A stretch of DNA of 5,213 nucleotides from Rhodobacteraceae bacterium UBA2553 (GTDB lineage Bacteria; Pseudomonadota; Alphaproteobacteria; Rhodobacterales; Rhodobacteraceae). Below the pieces are notes generated by a model, which did not search any database, was not told the DNA's origin, and saw nothing but the letters and a program-made list of their open reading frames with translations. Location: assembly GCA_002340515.1 (NCBI GenBank), contig DDMF01000146.1:15601-20813 (forward strand), in the 5' to 3' direction. This document shows, piece after piece, positions 1-5,213 of the stretch; the stretch's first letter is position 1; each line of letters begins with the position of its first letter. The translations under genes were made by a program, and so were the position numbers.

Positions 1-23
1 CAGTTCACATTGTATCGCTTGTT

Positions 24-57
24 CGCTGTTTTTCGTTTCGCTCAAACGCAAAAAGCG
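24..57 (-). terminator. imperfect hairpin downstream of the minus-strand gene, possible terminator
   Basis: The core is CGTTT (34-38) facing AAACG (44-48) across the loop CGCTC. After a T/C mismatch the pairing continues as TTTT (29-32) with AAAA (50-53), then CGCT (24-27) with AGCG (54-57) around a bulged G28. A wider alternative pair is ATCGCTT (14-20) with AAGCGAT (53-59). It lies about 35 bases past the stop codon of the minus-strand gene, where a terminator is expected. No clean U-run follows the stem in either direction, so intrinsic termination is only a possibility. It may instead be the distal part of the 3'-end repeat that begins at 93. Confidence 0.35.
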
Positions 58-74
58 ATGACAGATGCGTCAAT

Positions 75-93
75 GAAAACTGGAAATGTTTTA
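75..93 (-). repeat. copy of a 3'-end repeat containing the stop codon of the minus-strand gene
   Basis: Read on the minus strand from 93 to 75 the sequence is TAAAACATTTCCAGTTTTC. The last 19 bases of the window (5195-5213, plus strand) read TAAAGCGTTTCCAGTTTTC, which is the same at 17 of 19 positions. In both copies the first three bases are the stop codon of the adjacent gene. The dxs 3' end at 4686-4697 shares the head of the motif (TAAAGCGTTTCG). The match is seen directly. That it is a dispersed repeat family is an inference. Confidence 0.6.
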
Positions 94-657
94 GTTCAGA
101 AGCGCGGCACATTCCTTGGGCATGTCACTGGGCCATTCGGTCACTGGGCGCGATTTTGTGGTCAGGCGGATGGTTTTGGATGTGTCGCCTTGGCCAAGTG
201 TGATCTCTCCTTTGCCGGACAACAGGTTCAGATCACAGATCCCGTTGTCGTCAAGGTTCAGGGTGTCATACCAGCGAAAGGTATAGCCTGCGACGCGCAG
301 GGCATCGTTCCGGTGGGCCAGCGTGATCACCTGTTCCCAGCGGTTGCGACCGATGGCGCTGTTTTGCGAGGCCACCAAAAGCGAGCCATGCTCTGTCAGT
401 TCAAGCCATGGTTCCTGGCCAATGCCACCGATCCAAACGAAATTCTCTAATTTGTGACTTTGGCCCTGACTGAGGGTGAGGTGGAGCAGGCCTTCGCCAG
501 TTAGGTCCTCGACAATCACGGCGGTGTCGATCCGTCCGTCGCCGGTAAAATCGCCTTTGACCACGGCGCTGAACGGTTCCTCAACGGCGTCTTGGGTGTC
601 GGCGTGCGCGACGAGCGGGGTCAAAAGTGTCGTGAGGGCGAAAAGTAACTGGCGCAT
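91..657 (-). CDS. predicted exported protein with an FG-GAP/EF-hand-like Asp motif
   Basis: This is a 188-residue protein of unknown function. The start is set at the ATG at 657 rather than the in-frame ATG at 699, because the later start gives a canonical Sec signal peptide (charged MRQ, hydrophobic LLFALTTLLTPLV, AHA cleavage site at residues 17-19) and has an AAGGA Shine-Dalgarno at 665-669, seven bases upstream. The mature part begins at about D20. Residues 35-44 read GDFTGDGRID, an Asp/Gly-rich loop like those of FG-GAP/VCBS or EF-hand-type calcium-binding repeats. Only one clear copy is present, and a weaker DLTGEG follows at 51-56. Two cysteines (141, 183) could form a periplasmic disulfide. 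The rest looks beta-rich with no catalytic motif that I recognise. It is divergent from the deacetylase operon. Periplasmic location is well supported; calcium binding is only suggested. Confidence 0.85.
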   Translation of the reverse strand: MRQLLFALTTLLTPLVAHADTQDAVEEPFSAVVKGDFTGDGRIDTAVIVEDLTGEGLLHLTLSQGQSHKLENFVWIGGIGQEPWLELTEHGSLLVASQNSAIGRNRWEQVITLAHRNDALRVAGYTFRWYDTLNLDDNGICDLNLLSGKGEITLGQGDTSKTIRLTTKSRPVTEWPSDMPKECAALLN

Positions 658-702
658 AGGCTCTTCCTTGTGATGCGGTCCACAGTATCCTAGCGTCACG
701 AC

Positions 703-1638
703 ATGACAACATTTCTCTACTCACATCCCGCGCACCATGACCATGTCACGCCCCCCGGCCATCCTGAACAGGTGGCGCGATTAGAGGCGATTGAGGCGGC
801 TTTATCCACGCAGGCGTTTGATGCGCTTGTTCGCAGGGATGCGCCCGAGGCGACCCCTGACCGGGTCGAACTGTGCCACCCGCGCCGCCATTATGACCGG
901 ATTGTCGCCGCAGAACCCCAAGAGGGTTGGGGGCAATTGGATGGGGATACGTTCATGGCGCCGGGATCATTGGAGGCCGCAATGCGGGGCATTGGTGGCA
1001 ATCTCGCGGCAATTGATGCGGTGATGGCGGGAGAGGCGTCGAACGCGTTTGTTGCGTGCCGCCCACCGGGTCATCACGCGGAAACCGAAACGCCGATGGG
1101 TTTTTGCCTGTTTTCCACCGTGGGCATCGCTGCGCGTTATGCGGCTGAACACCACGGGCTTAAGCGCATCGCCGTGTTGGATTTCGACGTGCACCACGGC
1201 AATGGCACCCAAGATGTGTTGTGGAATGAGGACCGCGTGCTCTTTGTCTCTAGCCACCAAAGCCCACTGTATCCGGGATCGGGGTCGCGTAACGAACAGG
1301 GCGCACATGGTCAGATCCTGAACAAACCGTTGGAAGGTGGATCAGGGTCGGTGAAAATGCGCGAGGTGTGGGACCGGGCAATCGACACGGCGCTGACCCA
1401 TTTTGAACCGGAGCTGATCCTTGTGTCAGCCGGTTTTGACGCCCATCGCGACGACCCTTTGGCGGGGCTGAACTGGCACACAGATGACTTCGCGTGGCTT
1501 GCGCACCGCATCTGTGATCTGGCCGATCAAACTTGCGCGGGCCGGGTGGTATCCTCGCTTGAGGGGGGCTATGATTTGGATGCGCTGGGCGAAAGTGTCG
1601 GCGCCTATGTAGAAGTGATGATGGAGCGGGGCGCATGA
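703..1638 (+). CDS. histone deacetylase-family (acetylpolyamine/acetoin-utilization type) amidohydrolase
   Basis: This 311-residue, single-domain zinc hydrolase of the arginase/deacetylase fold is full length for bacterial HDAC-like amidohydrolases. The family signature is complete: RPPGHHAE with the catalytic His pair H124-H125; GFCLF at 133-137; DFDVHHGNGTQ at 160-170, giving zinc ligands D162 and H164; SAGFDAHRDDP at 242-252, giving the third zinc ligand D246; and EGGYD with the transition-state Tyr Y290. An active enzyme is therefore expected. There is no signal peptide, so it should be cytoplasmic. The substrate cannot be read from the sequence: acetylated lysine, polyamine or another small amide are all possible. 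The start is firm because an in-frame TAG lies at 691-693 and the only codons before the ATG are CGT, CAC and GAC. No Shine-Dalgarno is visible. It is the first gene of the operon, and its stop overlaps the xseB start (ATGA). Confidence 0.95.
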   Translation: MTTFLYSHPAHHDHVTPPGHPEQVARLEAIEAALSTQAFDALVRRDAPEATPDRVELCHPRRHYDRIVAAEPQEGWGQLDGDTFMAPGSLEAAMRGIGGNLAAIDAVMAGEASNAFVACRPPGHHAETETPMGFCLFSTVGIAARYAAEHHGLKRIAVLDFDVHHGNGTQDVLWNEDRVLFVSSHQSPLYPGSGSRNEQGAHGQILNKPLEGGSGSVKMREVWDRAIDTALTHFEPELILVSAGFDAHRDDPLAGLNWHTDDFAWLAHRICDLADQTCAGRVVSSLEGGYDLDALGESVGAYVEVMMERGA

Positions 1639-1877
1639 GCGAAACACCAGTTGCAGAGATGAGTTTTGAAGAGGCCATGCGCGAGCTTGAGGGCGTGGTT
1701 GGCCAGCTTGAACGCGGTGACGTGGCGCTGGATGCCTCGATCAAACTTTATGAACGCGGGGCGGAATTGAAAGCGCGCTGCGAAGCCAAGCTGAAAGAAG
1801 CTGAGGAAAAAGTGGCGGCGATCACTTTAAGCGCTGATGGCGTGCCCACGGGGCTTACTCCGGTTGAAGGCGCGTAA
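1635..1877 (+). CDS. xseB: exodeoxyribonuclease VII small subunit
   Basis: This 80-residue protein has the usual length of XseB. Family features are plain: SFEEAMRELEGVVGQLERGD at 10-29, then ALDASIKLYERGAELKARCE (31-50) and an alpha-helical tail KLKEAEEKVAAI (52-63), all predicted to form the helical hairpin that binds the large subunit XseA. Several XseB copies with XseA form exonuclease VII, which degrades single-stranded DNA from either end and acts in repair. XseA is not in this window. The start overlaps the preceding stop as ATGA, and a GGAG (1623-1626) lies eight bases upstream, so translational coupling to the deacetylase gene is likely. The stop TAA directly abuts the ATG of ispA. 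Linkage of xseB to ispA and dxs is common in proteobacteria, though no functional link is established. Confidence 0.96.
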   Translation: MSETPVAEMSFEEAMRELEGVVGQLERGDVALDASIKLYERGAELKARCEAKLKEAEEKVAAITLSADGVPTGLTPVEGA

Positions 1878-2744
1878 ATGTTCAAGGCACGGTTAGAGGC
1901 GACCGCTTTGGCGGCGCGCACCTGTTTGCATGGCGAGATCAGCGCCAAAGGTGCGCTTGCGGATGCGATGCGCTATGCGACGGCGGGCGGCAAAGGTCTG
2001 CGCGGATTTCTGGTGATGGAAAGCGCGCATTTGCATGGGGTTGCCGATGACCGGTCGGTCTGGGTGGCAGCAGCGATTGAGGCGATCCACGCCTATTCCC
2101 TCGTGCATGATGATATGCCCTGCATGGATGATGATGACCTGCGCCGGGGCCTGCCCACGGTGCATAAGAAATGGGACGAGGCGACGGCGGTTTTGGTCGG
2201 TGACGCCCTTCAAACCTTGGCGTTTGAGCTTTTGACCCATCCCAAAGTGCAAGGCGCGCAGGGGGATATGCGCGTTCCCCTGATCCGGTCGCTGTCGGTG
2301 GCGGCAGGTCAGCTTGGCATGGTGCATGGCCAAGCGCTCGATATCGCGGCGGAAACCGCGAAAACGCCGCTGACCTTGGATGAAATTACCCATTTGCAAG
2401 CGGGCAAAACCGGCGCGCTGATCACATGGTCGGCAGAGGCGGGCGCGATGCTCGCAGGGGCGGATACCAAACCGATGACCGATTACGCCACCGCGCTGGG
2501 CCTCGCGTTTCAAATCTGGGACGACGTGTTGGATGTTGAGGGGGACGCGGCCGCCGTGGGTAAAGCCGTGGGCAAAGATGCAGGCGCCGGTAAGGCCACT
2601 TTTGTCTCGCTTTTGGGGCTAGAGGCGGCAAAGACCCGCGCAACCGCCCTGATCAATGACGCTTGTGACGCTCTGTCGCCCTATGGTGAACAGGCGGATG
2701 TCTTGCGAGAGGCCGCCGCTTTCGTTATCCAACGCGACAGGTAG
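1878..2744 (+). CDS. ispA: farnesyl diphosphate synthase (polyprenyl synthetase family)
   Basis: This 288-residue prenyltransferase condenses dimethylallyl diphosphate with two isopentenyl diphosphates to make farnesyl diphosphate in the cytoplasm. The first Asp-rich motif is DDMPCMDDDDLRRG (78-91), with D78, D79 and D84 for magnesium-diphosphate binding followed by R89-R90. The second is DDVLD (215-219) within FQIWDDVLDVEGD. The IPP-binding region reads GGKGLRG at 37-43. K39 and R42, the usual IPP-contacting residues, are kept, but the common Arg after the Lys is Gly here. EAIHAYSLVHDD (68-79) matches the bacterial FPP synthase pattern before the first motif, and the protein ends in the typical FVIQRDR. 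The start codon abuts the xseB stop, with GAAGG at 1866-1870. A geranyl- or geranylgeranyl-diphosphate specificity is less likely but cannot be excluded from sequence alone. Confidence 0.94.
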   Translation: MFKARLEATALAARTCLHGEISAKGALADAMRYATAGGKGLRGFLVMESAHLHGVADDRSVWVAAAIEAIHAYSLVHDDMPCMDDDDLRRGLPTVHKKWDEATAVLVGDALQTLAFELLTHPKVQGAQGDMRVPLIRSLSVAAGQLGMVHGQALDIAAETAKTPLTLDEITHLQAGKTGALITWSAEAGAMLAGADTKPMTDYATALGLAFQIWDDVLDVEGDAAAVGKAVGKDAGAGKATFVSLLGLEAAKTRATALINDACDALSPYGEQADVLREAAAFVIQRDR

Positions 2745-2759
2745 CCCGAAAGTATTTCT

Positions 2760-4688
2760 ATGTCCCAGCGACCCGAGACCCCGATCCTTGACCGTATCAG
2801 CCGCCCCGCCGACATGAAGGCGCTGTCTGATCGTGACTTGATCCGCCTGGCGGATGAGGTCCGGGCCGAGACGATTTCCGCCGTCTCAGAAACAGGTGGC
2901 CATTTGGGCGCGGGGCTTGGTGTGGTCGAATTGACCGTGGCGTTGCACGCGGTTTTTGACACGCCCAAAGATCGGTTGATCTGGGATGTGGGCCACCAAT
3001 GTTACCCCCATAAAATCCTGACCGGACGCCGGGATCGTATTCGCACGCTGCGCATGGAAAGTGGCCTGTCCGGCTTCACCAAGCGCACCGAAAGCCCGTT
3101 TGATCCGTTTGGCGCGGGGCACAGCTCCACCTCTATTTCCGCCGCCCTTGGCTTTGCGGTTGCCCGCGATCTGGGCGGCGCGCCAGACCCCGGTTTGGGG
3201 GATGCGATTGCGGTCATTGGCGATGGGTCGATGTCGGCTGGCATGGCGTTTGAGGCGATGAACAACGCGGGCCATTTGGGTCGCCGCTTGTTTGTCATCC
3301 TGAATGACAATGAAATGTCGATTGCCCCGCCTGTGGGCGCATTGTCGTCTTACCTGTCGCGCCTCTACGCGGGCGAACCGTTTCAGGAATTGCGCGCGGC
3401 GGCCAAAGGCGCCGTCAGCCTTTTGCCCAGCCCCTTCCAAGAAGGCGCGCGTCGGGCCAAGGAAATGGTCAAATCCATGACCGTCGGCGGCACCCTGTTT
3501 GAAGAGCTTGGCTTTTCCTATGTCGGCCCGATTGATGGGCACGATCTGGAAAGCCTGTTGCCGATCCTGCGCACCGTGCATGACCGCGCCACCGGGCCGA
3601 TGCTGATCCATGTGATCACCAAAAAGGGCAAAGGCTATGCGCCCGCAGAGGCTGCGCGTGATCGCGGCCATGCCACCGCGAAATTCGACGTGCCCACTGG
3701 CAAACAGCATAAATCGCCGTCAAATGCGCCCAGCTATACCTCGGTCTTTGGCAAAACATTGGTCGAACTGGCGGGCGAGGATGACAAGGTCTGCGCCGTG
3801 ACCGCCGCAATGCCGGATGGCACGGGGCTGAACCCCATGCTCGAACGCTACCCGTCGCGCACCTTTGATGTGGGCATTGCCGAACAGCACGGCGTGACCT
3901 TTGCGGCGGCGCTTGCGGCGGGTGGGATGAAACCTTTTTGCGCGATGTATTCGACCTTTCTGCAACGCGGCTATGACCAGATTGTGCATGATGTGGCGGT
4001 GCAAGGCTTGCCCGTGCGCTTTGCGATTGATCGCGCCGGTCTGGTCGGGGCTGATGGTGCCACCCATGCAGGATCCTTTGACATTGCGTTCATGGCCAAC
4101 CTGCCCGGCATGGTGGTGATGGCCGCCGCGGATGAGGCGGAGCTGATGCATATGATCGCCACCGCGCATTCGATCAACGGCCGCCCATCTGCGTTTCGTT
4201 ACCCACGCGGCGAAGGTGTCGGGGTCGAGATGCCTGAACGTGGCGAAGTGCTTGAGATTGGCAAAGGCCGGATGATTCAGTCCGGCGCGCGCGTCGCGAT
4301 CCTGTCCTTTGGCACCCGCCTGTCTGAGGTCGAGAAGGCCGCAGAGAAACTCGCCGTAAAAGGCATCAGGCCGACCATTGCCGACGCCCGTTTTGCCAAA
4401 CCTCTGGACCGCGAGTTGATCCTGGACCTTGCCGCCAATCACGAAGCGCTGATCACCATCGAAGAGGGGTCCGTCGGTGGCTTCGGCAGCCATGTCGCCC
4501 AGCTTTTGGCCGATGAAGCGGTGTTTGATACCGGGCTGAAATTCCGCTCGATGGTGTTGCCCGATACGTTTATCGACCACGCCGCCCCCGACCGGATGTA
4601 CGAAGACGCCGGGCTGACGGCGGCGGGGATCGAGGCGAAGGTCTTGGACGTTTTGGGAATTGCCCAGATTGATGCCAAACGCGCCTAA
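2760..4688 (+). CDS. dxs: 1-deoxy-D-xylulose-5-phosphate synthase
   Basis: This 642-residue thiamine-diphosphate enzyme condenses pyruvate with glyceraldehyde 3-phosphate, the first and flux-controlling step of the MEP isoprenoid pathway. Domain I carries GGHLGAGLG with H48, DVGHQCYPHKILTGR (76-90), and the thiamine-diphosphate/Mg motif GDGSMSAGMAFEAMNNAG (154-171) closing with NDNEMSI (182-188). The pyrimidine-binding domain begins at about 325 and has DVGIAEQH (370-377), where E375 is the cofactor-activating Glu. It also has YSTFLQRGYDQ with R403, DRAGLVGADGATHAG (424-438) and YPRGEG with R483, the last two lining the substrate phosphate site. The C-terminal transketolase domain includes EEGSVGGFGSHV (568-579). 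The length is normal for alphaproteobacteria. It starts 15 bases after ispA with only a weak GAAAG (2748-2752) ahead, so it is probably translated from the operon message. Its stop codon is the first three bases of an inverted-repeat element. Confidence 0.97.
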   Translation: MSQRPETPILDRISRPADMKALSDRDLIRLADEVRAETISAVSETGGHLGAGLGVVELTVALHAVFDTPKDRLIWDVGHQCYPHKILTGRRDRIRTLRMESGLSGFTKRTESPFDPFGAGHSSTSISAALGFAVARDLGGAPDPGLGDAIAVIGDGSMSAGMAFEAMNNAGHLGRRLFVILNDNEMSIAPPVGALSSYLSRLYAGEPFQELRAAAKGAVSLLPSPFQEGARRAKEMVKSMTVGGTLFEELGFSYVGPIDGHDLESLLPILRTVHDRATGPMLIHVITKKGKGYAPAEAARDRGHATAKFDVPTGKQHKSPSNAPSYTSVFGKTLVELAGEDDKVCAVTAAMPDGTGLNPMLERYPSRTFDVGIAEQHGVTFAAALAAGGMKPFCAMYSTFLQRGYDQIVHDVAVQGLPVRFAIDRAGLVGADGATHAGSFDIAFMANLPGMVVMAAADEAELMHMIATAHSINGRPSAFRYPRGEGVGVEMPERGEVLEIGKGRMIQSGARVAILSFGTRLSEVEKAAEKLAVKGIRPTIADARFAKPLDRELILDLAANHEALITIEEGSVGGFGSHVAQLLADEAVFDTGLKFRSMVLPDTFIDHAAPDRMYEDAGLTAAGIEAKVLDVLGIAQIDAKRA

Positions 4689-4729
4689 AGCGTTTCGACA
4701 GTGACATGAAATACGCAGCATCACCTAAA

Positions 4730-4776
4730 GCGTTCCGCCATAAACTTGAATCACGAGTTTTTTTTTGGCGGAACGC
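4730..4776 (+). terminator. 11-bp GC-rich hairpin with a T9 run in its loop, possible dxs operon terminator
   Basis: GCGTTCCGCCA (4730-4740) and TGGCGGAACGC (4766-4776) are perfectly complementary around a 25-base loop. Inside the loop AAACT (4742-4746) can pair with AGTTT (4756-4760), and nine T residues occupy 4758-4766. The small inner stem plus T-run has the form of a weak intrinsic terminator for the dxs operon. The strong outer stem has no U-run after it (CCACAAC follows). The stem competes with the 4831-4844 arm for the same left sequence. The loop also holds GAATC (4748-4752), a GANTC site of the type methylated by CcrM in alphaproteobacteria. Confidence 0.4.
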
Positions 4777-4804
4777 CCACAACATTGAGAGGTTCCGCCG
4801 CGCT

Positions 4805-4835
4805 CCGCCTTTTCCCTGCCTCAGGTTAAAGGCGG
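4805..4835 (+). repeat. second internal hairpin of the intergenic element
   Basis: CCGCCTTT (4805-4812) pairs perfectly with AAAGGCGG (4828-4835), and the loop between contains CCTG (4815-4818) facing CAGG (4822-4825). Its right arm overlaps the right arm of the 4726-4739/4831-4844 stem, so the two structures are alternatives. GTTCCGCC occurs at 4732-4739 and 4792-4799 and the related GCTCCGCC at 4802-4809, so several left arms compete for the same partner. Confidence 0.45.
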
Positions 4836-4961
4836 GACGCTTTAATGCGTTGAATTCTCTGATGTCAGGCGGCATTAGGTGTTTCAGGGTTAAGCCGAAA
4901 CGCTCTAAAACCCCTTATCACACTGACGTTTGCGCGACATTTTGGTGGTGGAAAGATGGGG

Positions 4962-5002
4962 TCTCTCTTCGCTATGGCTTGGGAAAACCCAAGGAGAGAG
5001 CC
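4962..5002 (+). promoter_or_regulatory. leader hairpin covering the Shine-Dalgarno of the 64-residue gene
   Basis: A strong ribosome binding site, AAGGAG (4991-4996), lies six bases before the ATG at 5003. It is inside a potential hairpin: CTTGGG (4978-4983) pairs with CCCAAG (4988-4993) across an AAAA loop, and TCTCTC (4962-4967) pairs with GAGAGA (4994-4999), leaving bases 4968-4977 bulged on the 5' side. Folded, the entire Shine-Dalgarno is paired. The complementarity is seen directly. Translational control, for example by temperature or a trans-acting RNA, is an inference. Confidence 0.45.
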
Positions 5003-5197
5003 ATGAAAACGGCCATTTTCGCAGCAGTCTTTGCAACCCTCACAGCGCCCGCTTTTGCCGGTGCCGTTTCCGACCCGATTGTCGAACCGAACATCACACC
5101 AGAGATGATCGAAGTCGACACCGCCGGTTCAGCCAGTCATGATTGGTTGGTTCCGGCAATGGCGATTTTGATGTTTGGTGCCGGTCTGGCCAATTAA
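5003..5197 (+). CDS. small exported or membrane-anchored protein of unknown function
   Basis: This is a 64-residue protein that I cannot assign to a named family. Residues 1-19 (MKTAIFAAVFATLTAPAFA) form a textbook Sec signal peptide with AFA cleavage before G20. A short acidic, Pro-containing segment follows (SDPIVEPNITPEMIEVD, 23-39), then a Gly/Ser spacer and a hydrophobic C-terminus, WLVPAMAILMFGAGLAN (48-64), long enough for one membrane span. The mature product would be about 45 residues, mostly periplasmic with a C-terminal anchor. The start is chosen because of AAGGAG six bases upstream and the signal peptide. The frame is open upstream to about 4706, but that part runs through the repeat element and reads as non-coding. 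The stop TAA is the first triplet of another 3'-end repeat copy. Short Rhodobacterales proteins of this general layout exist, but no function is implied. Confidence 0.82.
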   Translation: MKTAIFAAVFATLTAPAFAGAVSDPIVEPNITPEMIEVDTAGSASHDWLVPAMAILMFGAGLAN

Positions 5198-5213
5198 AGC
5201 GTTTCCAGTTTTC
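5195..5213 (+). repeat. truncated 3'-end repeat copy containing the stop codon of the 64-residue gene
   Basis: TAAAGCGTTTCCAGTTTTC runs from the stop codon to the edge of the window. Its first 11 bases equal those at 4686-4696 after dxs. Over all 19 bases it matches the minus-strand copy at 93-75 at 17 positions. The rest of the copy lies outside the window. Confidence 0.6.

Larger units (their letters stand above)
4686..4907 (+). repeat. nested inverted-repeat element abutting dxs
   Basis: Most of the 314-bp gene-free stretch 4689-5002 is this element. The outer arms are TAAAGCGTTTCG (4686-4697) and CGAAACGCTCTA (4896-4907), complementary at 11 of 12 positions. Nested inside are CACCTAA (4722-4728) with TTAGGTG (4875-4881), and TAAAGCGTTCCGCC (4726-4739) with GGCGGGACGCTTTA (4831-4844), the latter complementary except for one G-T wobble. 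The second pair overlaps the first by three bases, so the two cannot form fully at once. The arms start or end in TA, and the TAA of the left arm is the dxs stop. No ORF inside looks coding. It resembles a miniature inverted-repeat mobile element or a structured intergenic repeat of alphaproteobacteria. The repeats are seen directly; mobility is inferred. Confidence 0.65.

Noticed and set aside
10..450. Plus-strand open frame (146 codons) at the start of the window
   Set aside because: It is antisense to the minus-strand gene, which has a signal peptide and a good Shine-Dalgarno. The plus frame runs through the hairpin at 24-57 and resembles no protein.
668..691. Possible promoter for the operon (TTGTGA at 668, TATCCT at 686)
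   Set aside because: The spacer is only 12 bases, too short for a normal sigma-70 promoter.
2745..2759. Thiamine-pyrophosphate riboswitch or separate promoter in front of dxs
   Set aside because: Only 15 bases separate ispA from dxs, too few for a riboswitch, and no promoter motif is visible there.
2886..3710. Minus-strand open frame (274 codons) opposite the first half of dxs
   Set aside because: Antisense shadow of dxs with no recognisable domain or ribosome binding site.
3720..4724. Long minus-strand open frame (334 codons) opposite dxs
   Set aside because: It lies entirely antisense to a complete, motif-rich dxs. Its translation is rich in His, Arg and Gly with no family resemblance, as expected for a shadow frame in GC-biased DNA.
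4686..4907. Insertion sequence remnant with transposase
   Set aside because: Neither strand gives a transposase fragment; only the inverted repeats support a mobile origin.
4930..4957. Possible promoter for the small gene (TTGCGC at 4930, AAAGAT at 4952, 16-base spacer)
   Set aside because: Both hexamers are poor matches to the sigma-70 consensus and similar pairs arise easily by chance, so it is not listed as a feature.
4706..5002. N-terminal extension of the 64-residue gene (in-frame ATG at 4706)
   Set aside because: The extension translates the inverted-repeat element into a basic, low-quality sequence and would bury the signal peptide. The ATG at 5003 has a consensus Shine-Dalgarno.

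Overview
The window looks like chromosomal DNA of an alphaproteobacterium, most likely a member of the Rhodobacterales (Roseobacter group). This is an inference from the gene order (HDAC-family amidohydrolase, xseB, ispA, dxs), the protein sequences, the moderately high GC content and the short tightly packed operon. There is no RNA gene, CRISPR array, transposase or other marker to fix the genus.

Layout: (1) Positions 1-90 are a short gene-free tail with an imperfect hairpin. (2) 91-657 on the minus strand encodes a small predicted exported protein with one FG-GAP/EF-hand-like Asp motif. (3) A 45-bp divergent gap, 658-702, separates it from the plus-strand operon. (4) 703-4688 is a compact four-gene plus-strand operon: HDAC-family deacetylase, xseB (ATGA overlap), ispA (stop and start codons abut) and dxs (15-bp gap). 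(5) 4689-5002 is the only gene-free stretch over 300 bases. Its first two thirds are a set of nested inverted repeats, and its last 40 bases are a leader in which a hairpin covers the Shine-Dalgarno sequence. (6) 5003-5197 encodes a 64-residue exported or membrane-anchored peptide.

How the genes work together: dxs makes 1-deoxy-D-xylulose 5-phosphate, the entry point of the MEP isoprenoid pathway. ispA condenses the resulting C5 units to farnesyl diphosphate, the precursor of quinone tails, undecaprenyl phosphate and carotenoids. xseB (exonuclease VII small subunit) and the deacetylase are co-transcribed passengers with no obvious biochemical link. The gene content is ordinary.

The most interesting signal is not a gene. 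All three genes that end a transcription unit here (91-657 minus, dxs, and the 64-residue gene) terminate at the TAA of a shared motif of the form TAAARCRTTTC. Two of the three copies agree at 17 of 19 positions beyond the stop codon, on opposite strands at the two ends of the window. Downstream of dxs the motif is the left arm of a roughly 220-bp inverted-repeat element. This suggests a dispersed repeat family that sits exactly at gene 3' ends.
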